From contig OY855908.1 in NCBI GenBank assembly GCA_963693305.1, positions 2,773,501 through 2,837,500 on the forward strand: a stretch of DNA of 64,000 nt. Reading direction: 5' to 3'. Shown in pieces: positions 41,793 to 54,559 of this stretch; position 1 is the stretch's first letter, and each line of letters starts with the position of its first letter. A model generated the notes under the pieces. The model was not told the DNA's origin and did no database searches. It saw only the letters and a program-made list of their open reading frames with translations. Position numbers and translations under genes: made by a program. The stretch comes from Meandrina meandrites (Eukaryota > Cnidaria > Anthozoa > Scleractinia > Meandrinidae).

Positions 41793-42030
41793 CCCTCTAA
41801 ATGGGCTTCCTTTGATCCGCCTCTTGCGAGTAGTAATATTGGAGTCGAACGAATACTACCGAGTAGCACCCACCTTTCCCTCTTTCCTAAGGTTAACACT
41901 AAGTTTTCAACTTACCGAGCGAGCTTTGTGAGCGAGGTAAGTTGAAAATCCTTAGTGTAAACCTTAGGAAATAGGGAAAATTAGGTGGGTGCGCCCGAGG
42001 TGGTATTCGTTCGACTCCAATATTACTACT
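41772..42030. repeat. Right terminal inverted repeat containing a 202-bp palindrome
   Basis: Reverse complement of 25260-25518. The outer 202 bp (41829-42030) match the left palindrome in the same relative orientation, including the spacer, so no flip-flop between ends is seen. The inner 57 bp differ at several sites. Confidence 0.92.
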
Positions 42031-42035
42031 CGCAT
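42031..42035. other. Target site duplication, right (CGCAT)
   Basis: Identical to 25255-25259. CGCA or TGCG also occurs beside the inner ends of the palindromes, so chance cannot be fully excluded for so short a match. Confidence 0.85.
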
Positions 42036-42525
42036 TGTACTGGCCCTGAAGAAGACTAGCTCTGCTAGTTGAAATATTGGCCAATAAATTTTGCCTTTTG
42101 CCGTAGTACCAGCCTTGCAATCAATTTGGTTTTTTCGAATGATTTGATCTAATGAATTCACTCCATTTTCGGATTTAAGTAAAGAAACGCGAAATCTGTT
42201 TTTGGATACAAGAATCCGGATTTGGATTTTTTCCGTAAAAAAAAATACAAAAAATGACGCTGTTTGCCCAGGTATTGTTACCCACACGTTAGCATTTTCT
42301 TTTTCGTATTTACATTTTCACTTTTAGTTTCATTTGTCATGGAAATAAATATAAAGGTGATGAAATAATGAAAATGAAAATAAATTCGAAAGTGACAACT
42401 CAAGCATATCTACCACGCCCGGGAGGGATTGGATTCCAGAAGCAAGGTTTGCACAGCTGAGAAATCATGTCAAATACACGAAGTGGTTGATGACGGCTAC
42501 TGTTGGCTATTTCCGAGAAATCGAC
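42036..42525 (+). promoter_or_regulatory. DNPEP 5' flank, with Maverick inserted 495 bp upstream of the start
   Basis: Between the element and the DNPEP ATG lie 490 bp with no ORF. They must hold the proximal promoter and 5' UTR. The pre-insertion upstream sequence is now 16.8 kb away. No clear TATA box was identified. Confidence 0.5.
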
Positions 42526-45500
42526 ATGGCCGCTCAGGTAGGTCTTTCTTCTCTTTCTCTATCGAACTTTCAGTCGAATCGATAGCGTTATTTTATTGTT
42601 TGAGTAGAAAATAATCATCATTAGTTTAGTTTTATCCTAATACTGTATAAAAAGGTGTATTTGGCATTGGGCGACAAAAGAAACTTGCTTGAAACTTTGA
42701 TGCGCGCTTCTGCAAGTCTCGAGTCAGCGGCCGGACAATTTCTTGTTTTGATGAAAGCAATAAGAGCCAAAGTCGAAGTTCGGGATGCGATGAAGTAAAT
42801 AGAAAAGGAAAAATAGGTCTTTCTTGTTTCACAAGTTGCGCGCCTCAAAATCGTCGTGGTGTAACTTGACTTTTACACCTATGATGACCTATCAATGTAA
42901 ATCCCGGAAGTGGGAGTGGGAAGGGGGGGGGGGGGGGGGGGGGGGTGTTGCAGGCAAAGGGTGGCATTTGACAAACTTTTAAAATTTGGTCAAATTCTCC
43001 AGGGTGGTGTGCAATTTTTATGCAATATACACCACAACCAACAGTTCTTTTCAGAACTACATTGTACTCACCTGAACGGTCTCTTTTTATTGTAAAGTTC
43101 CAGAAAATGTCCATACCCACCCCATGGAAGGCCAGTGGAAATTCTGAGGGTTAAAAGGAAAGTATGGGATGTAACTGGAATTTCTAGAGGGGTGGGGGAT
43201 TCAAACCAAAAAACCTTCTGTTGGAAGGGTATGAATTTTTCTGGACCAACACATCAAGGGTAGCAGAAATGTTTATGTGTGACACATGATAATGGCAGAA
43301 ATTGGACCCTGACACATGAAAATAGCAAGAAAAGAAATGGGATTCATGAATTTTTGACTTAGTCTGCTGACACATGAATATGGTTAAAAGTTGTGCGTTA
43401 AACAGGATCACCCCCCCCCCCCCCCCCCCCCTGGCCACCCTCTTTATAAGGAATTTTAGCCAAATTTCAAAGTCTTGACATTTGTGAGAAGTTTTCTCAG
43501 AGTCTTGATTTCTTTTTCAAAGCTAAGAAAGGTCCAGGGCTAATAGAAAAGATATTAGTCTTGATCATCATCTCCCAAGGTCTCAGATTTATCATTCGCC
43601 ACCTATTTAAGTACCCAAGTGCCTGCTTACAGCAGTGTGGTGCAAATTAATGTCGCACCGGCATAAAAAATCCTTTCTTATATGTGTCTTTATTTGCAGG
43701 TTTCCTCCCTTGAAGTGGTAAAATCAGCTGCAAGGAAGTTTGTTGATTTTGTGAACAATGGTCCCTCCCCTTATCATGGTATCTACAGTGTTAAATCAAA
43801 TTATGCTGCAAAACATAAATATTACAATAAATCATTCACTTGGATAACAAATCAGGGATACTGTAAAATATCTCTTTCTGTAGTGTGCCGCCTTGCAAGT
43901 TAGGGCTATTCAGGCTAACCATATTCAGGGTTCTCCAAATCAGGCGGTAACCGGTAAAATTTACCGCTTGCAGCACCACTCTTTACCTCCTAAAACCGCT
44001 TAGAAATAACGCCACTCGTTGCACCAATGCAGTTGTGATAAAATAAAAAAAAATTGCAATATTCATTTACAACTTTGAGCCAGTACTCTAATTCAATATT
44101 TTTCTCTTCATCTTCCAAATCTTTGATTGCTGTTATCTTTCGAAAAAAGAGCACGTTTTGGCGGGCTTTCTTCACAATGAATCGGCGGTAAAAAGAATTT
44201 ATTTTAAGTGGGCTTTTGTTGTGGACTTCTTCTCATTAAGTTTGTAAGTGTTTAAAACGAAACCCAGACAGCAGGTTAAAAGAAGCCTTGAGAATATGAC
44301 CCTTCAGCGATGCCATTGTAAATGCTGAGTATTCAAAGCGAAGAGAGAAGTAGCTGTAGCAATTCATATAGCTAAAACGAGATCGCCGATTTTTCAAGTA
44401 CTACGTTATGTAAGCGACAGCAAGTATATCTCCTTTAAACACTGGAAGAAAATTTTATACGATTTTTTCTTAGGATGTATAAAAAGATGACAGTAAGGCC
44501 GGAAAAAGTTCTTGTAAAATAAAATTTGACCAGAATGGGGCAAAACAGCTGAGATTCACCAGTAGTTCTTTACAGGTTTGAAAAGTTCTTTTACCTGCTG
44601 TGCTGAAAACTAGGGAGAACACTGCATATTGCGGCTACCAGTCAGAGTACTATTCAGGCTAACCAGAGTACTTTTCAAGCAAGCTAAGCCAGAGCACTAT
44701 TCAGGCTAGCCAGAGCGCTATTCAGGCTAACCAGAATGCTATTCAGGCTAACCAGAACAGTGTTCAGGCTATTAAAACCAGAGTGCTTTTCAGGCTAACC
44801 AGGCTACAGCACTGTTCAGGCTAACCAGAGTAGCAACACAATGTTTCGTCACCTGTAAACAGTTAGTGAGCAGAAATCCTAATCTAGTTTTTTTATTTAA
44901 TGTGGTTTCATTAATATTAGCACTTGTTGTTTCAGTTGTGAATGAATGCAGAAAGGTGCTGATTTCAGCAGGATTCAAGGAGCTCAAAGAACGAGATCAC
45001 TGGGATGTTAAACCTTCTGACAAGGTCACTGACAGTAAAATAAGCAAGATCTGATCTGATCTGCCCCGGCCTGCCAAAAGAGATTTTTTACAATATTGTA
45101 TAATATTTGGTTTATTCTTGGTTTATTCATGTCCACTATAAAGTGGCATATATAATATATTTTTTCTGTGTATCAGTGAAACAGAATGAACCAAATGCAA
45201 TCATATGATAAGCAGCAATGCTTAACCATGTACAGGTAGCCCAATATTTGCATACAAATGTACAAATTCTCCCAACTGATCTCTATACATTTTCTTATAG
45301 TATTCCATGAGAGAATTTGTTAAAAGATCAAAGCAATTTCCCTTGATTAAGTTTTGGTACTGTGAGGAGAAATTTAATGTTGATGTATGTCTCTCTTGAG
45401 ACTCAAAGGATTAAGGCCCCTTGACCACTATTACAATGCAGAAAACCAAGAACTGATTGGCAGTGTGTCCAGTTTATATGGATGGACAAATATACGGACG

Positions 45501-46249
45501 GATGGACGGACGGACGGACAGACATTCGGGCGGACGGACGGACGGACGGACAGACTGCAGAATAAATATTATTGCCATCAGTAACAGGCTGGCCAACAGA
45601 TCCCTTGCATTAACTGGTCGCATGACTCCCCTCCTTATATTATTAAAGCAGCTTGAGTCAATAAGAAGTTTCTTTGTGAGTTTTTTTAAATGATATTAAT
45701 ATTAGCAATTAATCTTTGAACCACCACAGCTTACATACATGTTTACTAATGTCTAATTTGGTTTGCTCTATATCTTAAGTACTTTGTGACCAGAAACCAA
45801 TCAACGATCATCGCATTTGCTGTTGGAGGAAAGTACACCCCTGGTAATGGCTTCAGTGTTGTTGGTGCGCACACAGACAGTCCATGCCTCAAGGTATGCT
45901 ACGATATGCACATGACATGCTTTTAATGAAGCACATGGAAATCACATTCATTGTACCTACATGTACATGTACGTAGTGCTGTATCTTGAATCTGTCTAGC
46001 TTAGTTTGATATAAAATTTTGTTTTGTAGATACACTAATAACAATATGTGTAGTACTGCGATGTTTTTGCATAAAATTTATTGCTTTTTATTGCTTTTTA
46101 TTTTGGACTTTACTACTCAAACCGTCCAGTTTTTTGAGTTGGCCTCCATATATTTTTTTTTATCTTTTAACTACTCTGACCATATAACTAATACTGTATG
46201 TACACTGTGAGTAATGGGTGACCTAAAGTATTTGAAATAGTTGAAATAT

Positions 46250-46304
<55 letters not shown>

Positions 46305-49300
46305 TTAAAATCTCCTGTTTGATCTGTGATAGGTGAAACCCAATTCCAAGAAGAGCAGCAATGGCTACCAACAGGTTGGCGTGGAATGTTATGGAGGAGG
46401 AATCTGGGCAACGTGGTTTGACAGGGATTTAAAATTTGCAGGCAGAGTCATGATCAAGGTATAATACACCAATCTTGTTTGTACTTGTTACAGTAACCAC
46501 AATTTTAAAATAATAAAAGACATCCATGGCCAGTGAGCTATACTCACTTCTAACAGGGCAAAAAAAGTTTCAAGCATCTGCCCATCCAAGACAAGTACAT
46601 TTTGATTTGGATCAACTGGAATTCCAAAAGACTTGTCCAACAGGACATTCAAGTAGAATTTACTAGCCAAGGACAATTTTTTCAAAAAGTTTTGGGTTGC
46701 CCAAACATCTCTAGACAATGTTTAAAGTGACCTGTTTTCCACAAATGTTTGTTTCTTTTTAATTAATTTCATAAACTTACCCATTTTTGTCCTCTTCTGT
46801 TGAAGACTGTAAATAATGGCAATAACATGCCCTTGTTCATGGCCAGCAAAGGTGTAAATTTATTGTTTTTAACCAACAAATGTTTTAAATTTTCATTTAG
46901 TTTTTTGGACGAGTGCATTTTACTTTAAATTTTTGAACAACTAAAATCTGAGTGGCAGTGGAAAAAAATATTTTCTGCCCTGAGTAACATATAAATATTA
47001 TTTTGAGCTGTTGCAGGTTATTTCAATCACAGATTTTTTTTGTACCTGATACATATAGTTTCTTATTTCTTGGTTTAGAACGGCGATAAACTGGAGCATC
47101 ACTTGGTTCACATCAACCGACCAATCATGAGAGTCCCTCATCTGGCCATTCACCTGCAGCGTGATATCAATGACAAGTTTTCACCAAATAAAGAAACCCA
47201 CATGTGAGTACCAGTCTGAGCAAATATGCAAGATCATTAGTCTGCCCAAGAATCAAAAGACACGTTAATTTCATCCAGGTTACTCTATGTAGTGCAGATT
47301 TACCCCCCCCCCCCCCCCCCCAGCAGCGCTCCTTACCATGATGCGGGGGGCTCTACCCAAAAAGCCAGGGTACCAGCTTCTTCAGGCTGGAGATGTATGA
47401 TTCAGGGTTGCCAAAATGATTTTATTTGGTGTGGGATTTGTGGGTTAATGATCAACAGGTTTTATACAGCTATTTCGAGAAACGTTGTCGGAAAAAAGCA
47501 CAAAACTGCACAAGCCAATCCCTAAAGGTAGTATGGGTAGACGTATTGAGCTACTGCACGTGTTGAATACCAATGAGATATAACAACAAAATAAGCGCGA
47601 ATTTAAGGTTTTCTTTCTTTTCAGGTAGAAACAAGGTACGTTTAGGCCCTCTGAAGTTTAGAAGAATTTTTCCTCACTCAAAGACATGCGGCAGTAAAAG
47701 TAAAGTTACAGATAAAGGCCTCCTGAGAGGAAAAACAAATTCTCCTCGTGCAAAAATACAAACTTGTAAATTTCCTCCAGGCCAATATGCAAAATTCCAG
47801 TGAATACCCAGACCACCTTTCGGTCTTGTCGCGTGCACTTGGAAGGTTTTTTTTCCGACAACCTTTCTCGAAATAGCTGTATGCAAAGATCTGCAAACCC
47901 CAGGCAAGATTTTGATTTTAGGTTTTTGCCAGTGTATATCATCAATTGCTATCTTTTGTCTGTTATTTGCTTGCCAGTGCTCCCATCTTATCAACTTGTG
48001 TGTATGAAGAGCTGGTAAACAAATCAACTAAAGATGAGGATAACAGTGACAAGAAATCAGAGGAAACCAAATGTCGGGTGAGTCTAGTGTGAAGCAAAGT
48101 GACAATACATGTACAGTGCGACTTTCAGATAAACCGCTAACTATGGATAACGAAAAGGATTAGTTTAGGCATTGTTGTAGAAAGCTTATGTTTCAAGCAT
48201 TAGCCTTTCATCCAAGCACCAAATGGCTAACAGCTCACAGCTCGTTCTGTAGCTTTAACAAAGGGCTAATTCTTGAAATATTATCAGCTTTTCAAATTTT
48301 GCTTCACAGCCAGCGTGACTGCATGGTTCCAAAGATCCACATGTATTATACATGACTGTTGTACATGTAAGCAGGTACAACAGAGCATACTTTTCAATGG
48401 GAAGGGACTGAAAAGCTCAACCTGGTAGCAGGGGAGGGAAAGGACTTGATACAGAAACTGGAGAGCTCAATGGCTCTGCCGTTCCTGGTAATTAACATTT
48501 TATAGCATTCATCATGATTAGGATGTTACTTGGAGATTAAAGGGTCATTCTTGATTTCTTCAGAGTGACGCTCACCAGTCAGTGTTGATGAAATTGTTAA
48601 CAGAGGAGATCAACTGCGAGAAGCAAAACATCTTGGACTTTGACCTGCACCTGGCCGACACCCAACCTGCTGTAAGTACAGTGTTAGTAAATAGATGTGT
48701 TCGTAACTCATGTCTTAGTGCTCAAGTTAAGTCAGGACAATGAACTGCGGCAACCTGGAGTAGTATTGCTCCCCCTATCTGGGATGATAGTCCACTTGAG
48801 CTGGTTTTAACTTGGCACTTACAGATCCTTGACATAAACCAATAAATATTTTTTGTAATCATTTTTCTTGATGTAGGTTTTTGTATTTTTGTAGACCTTG
48901 GGAGGTGCACTGGAAGAGTTTATTTTCTCGCCCCGACTGGACAATCAAGTCAGCTGTTTTTGTGCTGTTCAGGTAATGGAGTGTAAATTCTACTTCAAAG
49001 AAAAATTGGTTTGCCAATTCCAAATTTTTGCTTGTGTGTGATTACTTGCAGAACTTTGCAAGTGCAGGATGTGATGGTACACTGCAGTAGTCCATCACGA
49101 CAGAGTACCATTTTTGTCAGATTGTCGAAACAGTGGTCGAGGTGCAATGTGCGTAATAAATATATGCTAGCAGTTATTAACCACTAATTGAGGACAAATG
49201 GATAAGATTTAGCACTCATTTACTTAGTCAGGTGTGCGTCAGTCCTTTTGGGAAAGTACAAAAAACAAATTATAATGCATCAGTCAATTCCAGCAGTGCC

Positions 49301-52300
49301 CATCCCCCCCCCCCCCCCGGGCAACCGCGGGGCATTTCCTAATGTTGCCCGTCCCGGAGGTGGGGCATTTGCGTACCTCGGGTTGACCCCCGGGCATTTG
49401 ACACGTGGTTTCGAAACCGTGGAGTGAGTCGCGTATTCGTGATGGAGGCGTTTATAGGCCAAGACTTGGACTACGTTGCAGATTAGCTAGTCCATGAAGG
49501 ACTAGAGAAGCTCGTGGATGTTCATGGATGTTTTTAAAGGTATATTTTCTCAATTTTAGATATTTCTTCATTGTCAAGAAGCAACAACTTGTATTATATT
49601 CTTATATCACCTATCGAGAGATTGAAAACAATCAACCTGGGAGTGGGGCATTTGCCCGGTTCCCCCATCCCCACCCCGGGGAATTTACCAAAGAAATGCT
49701 AATGCCCGGGGGTCAGCCCAGGGGGGGGATGGGCACTGCTGGAATTGACTGATGCATAATTGACAAATCTATCATTGTTTCACCAAATGCCCCTTACATC
49801 GTATTGTACATCAGTTAAATTGTCTTAGAAATATATCATTTTGACTAACAGGGCCTTGTTCAGTCTCTGGAAGGCGAATCCTTGGCATCAGATCCTAATA
49901 TTCGTGTTATAGCCTTGTATGACAATGAGGAGGTATGCTGATACAATAATGATCATTGTTATAATCAATTATTATACTTGACTGTATTTTTATTTTTATA
50001 TGTTAATTTTTAACGTTAAAGTTAAATTATAAGCTAGTTTTAACATATTTTTAACATAAAAGTTGTTCCGCCATTACTGCTTCACTCAGCTCAATTACGT
50101 AACTGTCTTCACAACAGGTTGGTTCGGTGAGTGCGCAAGGTGCAGCCTCCATGCTAACAGAGCATGTCTTACGCCGCTTGTCAGTGGGTCAGTGACACAA
50201 ATCTTTGATAAGAAATGTGTTAAAAACTTCCTGTTAGACACATTACTTTTCTCTTCTTATGACATATTTTTAATGGAAAATCATGCAATTGGGATGCTTA
50301 GCAAGTCTTTTTGGGTCAACTGTTTATTGCGGTTGTTTTTTTAACAATGTAGGTGGAACCCCGACAAGTTTTGAAGAAGCAATTCCCAAATCATTTCTTC
50401 TCAGTGCAGACCAGGCCCATGCAGTTCATCCAAACTACTCGTATGTACACTGAAGCTTCCTGTATATACATTGTAATTATGTTTTATTATACACGTATAT
50501 TTCTACATTTAGTAGAAGATCATCATGGTCTATAAAAAATAGTACAGTGGAACCCGCTAATACGGACACCAAGGGTACATGCCGAAGTGTCCGTATTATC
50601 GGGGTGTCCGTATTAAGCGGGCTCTCAGATAGAAAGTCACTGACACATGTTTAATCGAGACCAAGGCAGAGATTTTTACGAAAAAAAACGTTTTAATTGT
50701 ATTGTAGCTGTAAAATTAAACTGTGGAAACCTTATGGTCATTTATAATGCTCTCAGACTAAAATTAATTTTATGGTTCCCGAAATCACTTAAATACTGAG
50801 TCCGCGACTTTACTTTATACAAGGAATAAAGCAGACATTTTAACAGCATTAGAACTTAGTTTAGTTTCTTCTATATCTGCATGTTACGCTCATCTACTTA
50901 TACTCCCCCCGGTACTTTCGGACTAAATTAAAATTACTTAGCTGTTCTTGAAACTCCGTCGACGAAGGGCTCACTTGAAACAGTCTGTGACTTAACTTTC
51001 AACTGACGCTTTTAGTTTGGGACTCAACCAGGTGAAATGAATACTAGACAAAACCTTTGACAGGTTATTTGCCGTTTCCGTTAGGTTTTCACTGGTGAGA
51101 TATTCAGTCACGTCCACCAACTTTTCATAGCTTCTCTCATCATAGTTCCTCTATTAACTATGCTCTCATGCAGTGACTTGACTTTCGGACTTTCTCCAAT
51201 TAGCTTATAATCGTGCATGACAATGACAATAGACAGTGCACAGAGGAACAGAGTCCGTAAAGCGGGGTTGGCGATGTATAAGAGTTTGTCAATCGGGACA
51301 CAGAAAAGTGTCCGTTATAAGCGGGTTAATTTTAGAGGAAATATTATGAGCTTTTTGCCGGGACAAACAAAACTGTCCTTAATATCGGGGTGTCCGTATT
51401 AACGGGTGTCCGTTATAAGCGGGTTAATTTTAGAGGAAATATATGAGCTTTTCGCCGGGACAAACAAAACTGAGCCCGAGTTTTCTATGAGCAAACAGTC
51501 AACGACATGTAGCCGAGTTGACTAACGCTAACAGAAAACAAGAGTGAGTAGTGTAATTATTTTATAAGACACTCGAAACGACTGTGTTAATCTTATCATT
51601 GTTCTCCAATTATTGGGCATGTGTAGCCTGCGAATACAGCCGCCTCTCATCGCCCGGCCGGTTTGGCGTTTCGGCCGGGAGCGACCAGAGGCGGCTGTAT
51701 TCGCAGGCTAGGGCATGCGCGGTTTGAATTATTGTGAAAACCTTTATGAACAAAAACATAACTGTTTAGGAATGTTGCTTCCAGTTATGCTGTTGTTTCT
51801 TAAAGCCATTGTCTTCCTGAGCTGATTTTACTTCTTTTCTTCTCTTTTTTTTTTACTTCATCAGAGATAAGCATGAAGAAAATCATAAACCTGCTCTCCA
51901 CAAGGTGACTTCTTGACAAATTCCATTAAGTGGAAGTAGTCTGTAAAGCTGCAGTTTTGTTGGGTTAACGAGCCCTAGTAACTCAAGTCGCAGCTTTGCC
52001 GCTTACTCGCGCGCGCGTTAACCCCAGCAAAACCGCCAGCTACACAGGCTAAAGTGAAAGTCATAAAACCAATGGACTGATACAGTCAACTCTCTCTAAA
52101 GACGGACACCGTTGGGAACAGATCCAACTGTCCGTCTTAGAGAGGTGCACGTCTTATAAGAAGTTTAGTTACAGTAAAATGACTGAAAAACGACAAGGAC
52201 GGGACCAACACCGGGTCGCCCACTACCTCTCGGAACGAGTTACTTCATTGGTTCCTATAACAATAGATAACAGGTCATAACAATGCCCCTATCCCTGAAT

Positions 52301-53506
52301 AACAATAGAGGTAGTGTTTACAGCGGGCGAATGAAAATAGAGGTTCCAGAGAGGTAGTGTCTTACTGCCAACACCAGGTGTCCGTTACGAGAGAGTTGAC
52401 TGTATTCTGTTTGGATACACTCCAGAAATAAACTTACTGCAAGTGCATTTTTCATATATGACACATTCGAAAACAGATTATCTCTTCAGTAACAGCTGTA
52501 CTTTTTTCTTTGCAGCTGAAGGATTGTTTCTCAAACTTTTTATACCTGGTCTGTTCAGAGACTCTTTTTTTTTGTTCTAAGTTCATCAAGAGTGAAGGAG
52601 CAAAACATAAACCGAGGGATTTGAACTGCAAGTGCAAACGCGAGGCTGTGGAAGGCTTTTGTAGGAAATGGAAGACTCGCTTTATGAATATGCAGTGGAA
52701 CCTCTCCTTAGGGACAATCCGATAATACAGACACCTCTGTATAACGGACAGTTCAGAAGCCCCAGAGAAACCAGAATACAGCCAACTGTCTCTTAACGGA
52801 CACCTTTATAAGACGGACACCTCTTTAAAACGGACACCTGGTGTTGGTCCCGTTTCTGCCGTTTTCAGCCATTTTATTGTAACTAAACTTCCCGTTATAA
52901 GACGGATTCCTCTCTAAGACGGACAGTTGGATTTGGTCCCGACGGTGTCCGAATTAGAGAGAGTTGACTGTACATATAAACTCTACCTCTATAATACGGA
53001 CGCTCTTCCCTGTTGCTTCGGTATCCCGTGTTGAAGAGGTTCGAATTTACTTGTAAACGACTTCACTTGTTCTACGTTCCAATTGATTTATTTTCAAATC
53101 CTGTTAGGGTCCAGTAATAAAGGTGAACAGCAATCAACGATATGCCACAACAGCAGTGTCTTCAAGTGTAGTCAGGCTGATTGCAGAGAAGAGCGGCGTG
53201 CCAATGCAGGTATAATGCGGCAGTGGTTTGATAACTGCTTACTAGTTTTACAGTCAATGAATAAGAAAGATATTGTCACTCAAACACACGTGTTTCCCTC
53301 GCGAGTGTAGGAGAGGAGAGAAGTGTGAATGTACAGGAGGAATGACGCGCGGAGAGGAGAATAGGAGCGTAGCGTAGGAGAATGGCGTGTTTTTAATTTA
53401 CTAGTGGCATTAAACGCATGTATGTAGAAGAATAGATCAGGGAACACGCGAGGCATGAGTGTCTAGTATTGATCGTTGTCACTGCGCTACGTAATTTTGT
53501 ACTGAC

Positions 53507-53573
<67 letters not shown>

Positions 53574-54559
53574 TTATTTTTATTAACTTCCTGTATTTCA
53601 GGAAGTTTGCGTAAGGAATGATTCACCTTGTGGGTCGACTATTGGACCAATAATGTCTGCAAAGCTTGGTCTTTTAACTTTAGGTATGTAAGGGCACAAC
53701 GTCCTGCGGCGAAAGTTTGAAATAATCGTCCTTTTTTCCACGCTTTTTTCCCGTTTCTTTTCATAGCTCTTCCATTGATGCTAATGGCTGATCAGGCCAG
53801 AGCTTATCCCTGTTGCCGTAGCATGAAGCAACTAGGAGTATTTCTACTCCCCCCTGGATGGGATGCTGTTCCATCGCTGGGTTCCCCCCAGCATTATTTC
53901 GCTGGGTGCCATTTATACACCTGGGTGAAGTGAAGCTTTATGAGAGACAATGTCCCCGGCCAGTGCTCTAACCCGGACAGTTCGATCCGGAGTCCTGCAC
54001 GCTAACCGCTAGGCCACCGCGCCTTCTGTTTCTTGCGTTGAAGGGTAATAATAAGGGCCAACTAATGATCAAGTCCATAAATTTTGATCACTTCATGAAT
54101 ATCACTGAATTGTCTCGAGTACCATTACTGGAACTGATCGTTTAATCCATTTTCAGATATCGGCGGGCCCCAGCTCGCTATGCACTCCATCCGAGAGATG
54201 TGCTGCTCCTCCATCATTTACCAAGAGACTCGGCTTTTTAAGGTGAGAAATTTGAATTCTTGTTGCAAACCCTTAGCTGCCGTTCTTTTTTCATTTTTTT
54301 TTATCTTGTTAATATTGTAAAGCGCTATAGAAATTTATATTACTATCATCATTATCATTATCATTACTTTTATTATTACTATTATTATTATTTGGGTCGC
54401 TGCACTGGGCAGGGCGAGGAGCTTTGCGTGAAAAACCAAATTACAGCCTGGAAAAGGCTAATCTTATGCTGGAACTGACAAATCCGTGTTTCTTTTTTTT
54501 CGCAGAATTACTTCGAGACACTTCCGTCAGTGTTGGAGTCCGTTACAGGAGCTGACTAG
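42526..54559 (+). CDS. DNPEP: Aspartyl aminopeptidase (M18 metallopeptidase), 477 aa, complete
   Basis: Cytosolic enzyme that removes N-terminal Asp/Glu from peptides; a dodecamer with two zinc ions in the family. Exons: 42526-42537, 43700-43778, 44936-45024, 45780-45893, 46333-46458, 47079-47203, 47978-48077, 48564-48671, 48895-48972, 49852-49932, 50118-50187, 50353-50440, 51865-51904, 53108-53209, 53602-53683, 54157-54242, 54506-54559. They sum to 1434 nt in one frame; human DNPEP is about 475 aa. Metal and catalytic motifs all present: [54 protein letters not shown]. The first exon codes only four residues. The donor at 50188 was chosen among three GTs because it alone keeps frame. The linker near [15 protein letters not shown] is more charged than in vertebrates. 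Nothing suggests loss of function. Confidence 0.96.
44640..44830 (+). repeat. Minisatellite, unit about 20-24 bp (attcaggctaaccagag)
   Basis: About nine imperfect copies of ctattcaggctaaccaga in a DNPEP intron. A single related copy lies earlier at about 43906-43922, suggesting the seed of the array. Confidence 0.85.
45493..45556 (+). repeat. (GGAC)n microsatellite
   Basis: Tetranucleotide ggac/gggc array with few interruptions, in a DNPEP intron. Confidence 0.9.
46247..46307 (+). repeat. (TTTA)n microsatellite
   Basis: About 15 units of ttta, just upstream of DNPEP exon 46333-46458. Confidence 0.95.
47459..47890. repeat. Inverted-repeat element in a DNPEP intron
   Basis: tacagctatttcgagaaa with gttgtcggaaaaaa near 47466-47498 is matched in reverse near 47849-47882. 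The ~350 bp between carries no gene. Probably a non-autonomous transposon. Confidence 0.55.
49275..49757. mobile_element. MITE with ~35-bp terminal inverted repeats
   Basis: Ends atgcatcagtcaattccagc (49275) and its complement (to 49757) continue into matching agtgcccatcccccc segments. The 483-bp element is otherwise GC-rich at the ends and AT-rich inside, with no ORF. It sits in the DNPEP intron before exon 49852. Confidence 0.8.
50553..51480. repeat. Degenerate repeat with 'tgtccgtatta..gcgggt' motifs
   Basis: cagtggaacccgctaatacg near 50553 and several gtgtccgttataagcgggtt copies near 51308-51425 look like the two ends of one decayed transposon of about 0.9 kb. A 45-bp segment with ttttagaggaaat is duplicated at 51327 and 51428. 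Confidence 0.55.
51624..51710. repeat. Near-perfect 87-bp hairpin
   Basis: tagcctgcgaatacagccgc at 51624 is mirrored at 51691-51710, with further pairing around a ggccggtttggcgtttcggcc core. Foldback element in a DNPEP intron. Confidence 0.85.
52083..52975. repeat. Repeats with 'agacggacacc' motifs
   Basis: Segments at 52083-52165, 52365-52402 and 52785-52972 share cagtcaactctct(ct), gtccgtcttagagag and the complementary ends. They appear to be two or three copies of a small MITE (one about 320 bp, one about 190 bp), related in style to the repeat at 50553. Confidence 0.6.
53511..53572 (+). repeat. (GATT)n microsatellite
   Basis: About 15 units of gatt, 30 bp upstream of DNPEP exon 53602-53683. 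Confidence 0.95.
53789..54024 (-). mobile_element. tRNA-derived SINE, diverged inverted copy
   Basis: Minus-strand relative of the SINEs at 11836 and 55605. The complement of gcgcggtggcctagcggtta lies at its right end and the tail side has atcaggccagagcttatccc. It is more diverged than the other two, so older. It lies in a DNPEP intron. Confidence 0.85.

Larger units (their letters stand above)
25260..42030. mobile_element. Maverick/Polinton (adintovirus-like) integrated element, 16,771 bp, apparently complete
   Basis: The element is bounded by 259-bp terminal inverted repeats starting AGTAGTAATATTGG and by CGCAT duplications. It carries the defining set: protein-primed PolB, DDE integrase, adenain-like protease, packaging ATPase, and major and minor capsid proteins. 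Mavericks replicate by their own polymerase from protein-capped ends, and the adintovirus-type ones are thought to form virions. None of the core genes is broken, and the two termini are nearly identical, both of which suggest a recent insertion. It sits 1.65 kb past the CH gene stop and 495 bp before the DNPEP start codon. Whether it is active cannot be read from sequence alone. Confidence 0.95.

Noticed and set aside
44640..44830. CRISPR-like array
   Set aside because: Units are contiguous and imperfect, with no unique spacers; a eukaryotic minisatellite in an intron.
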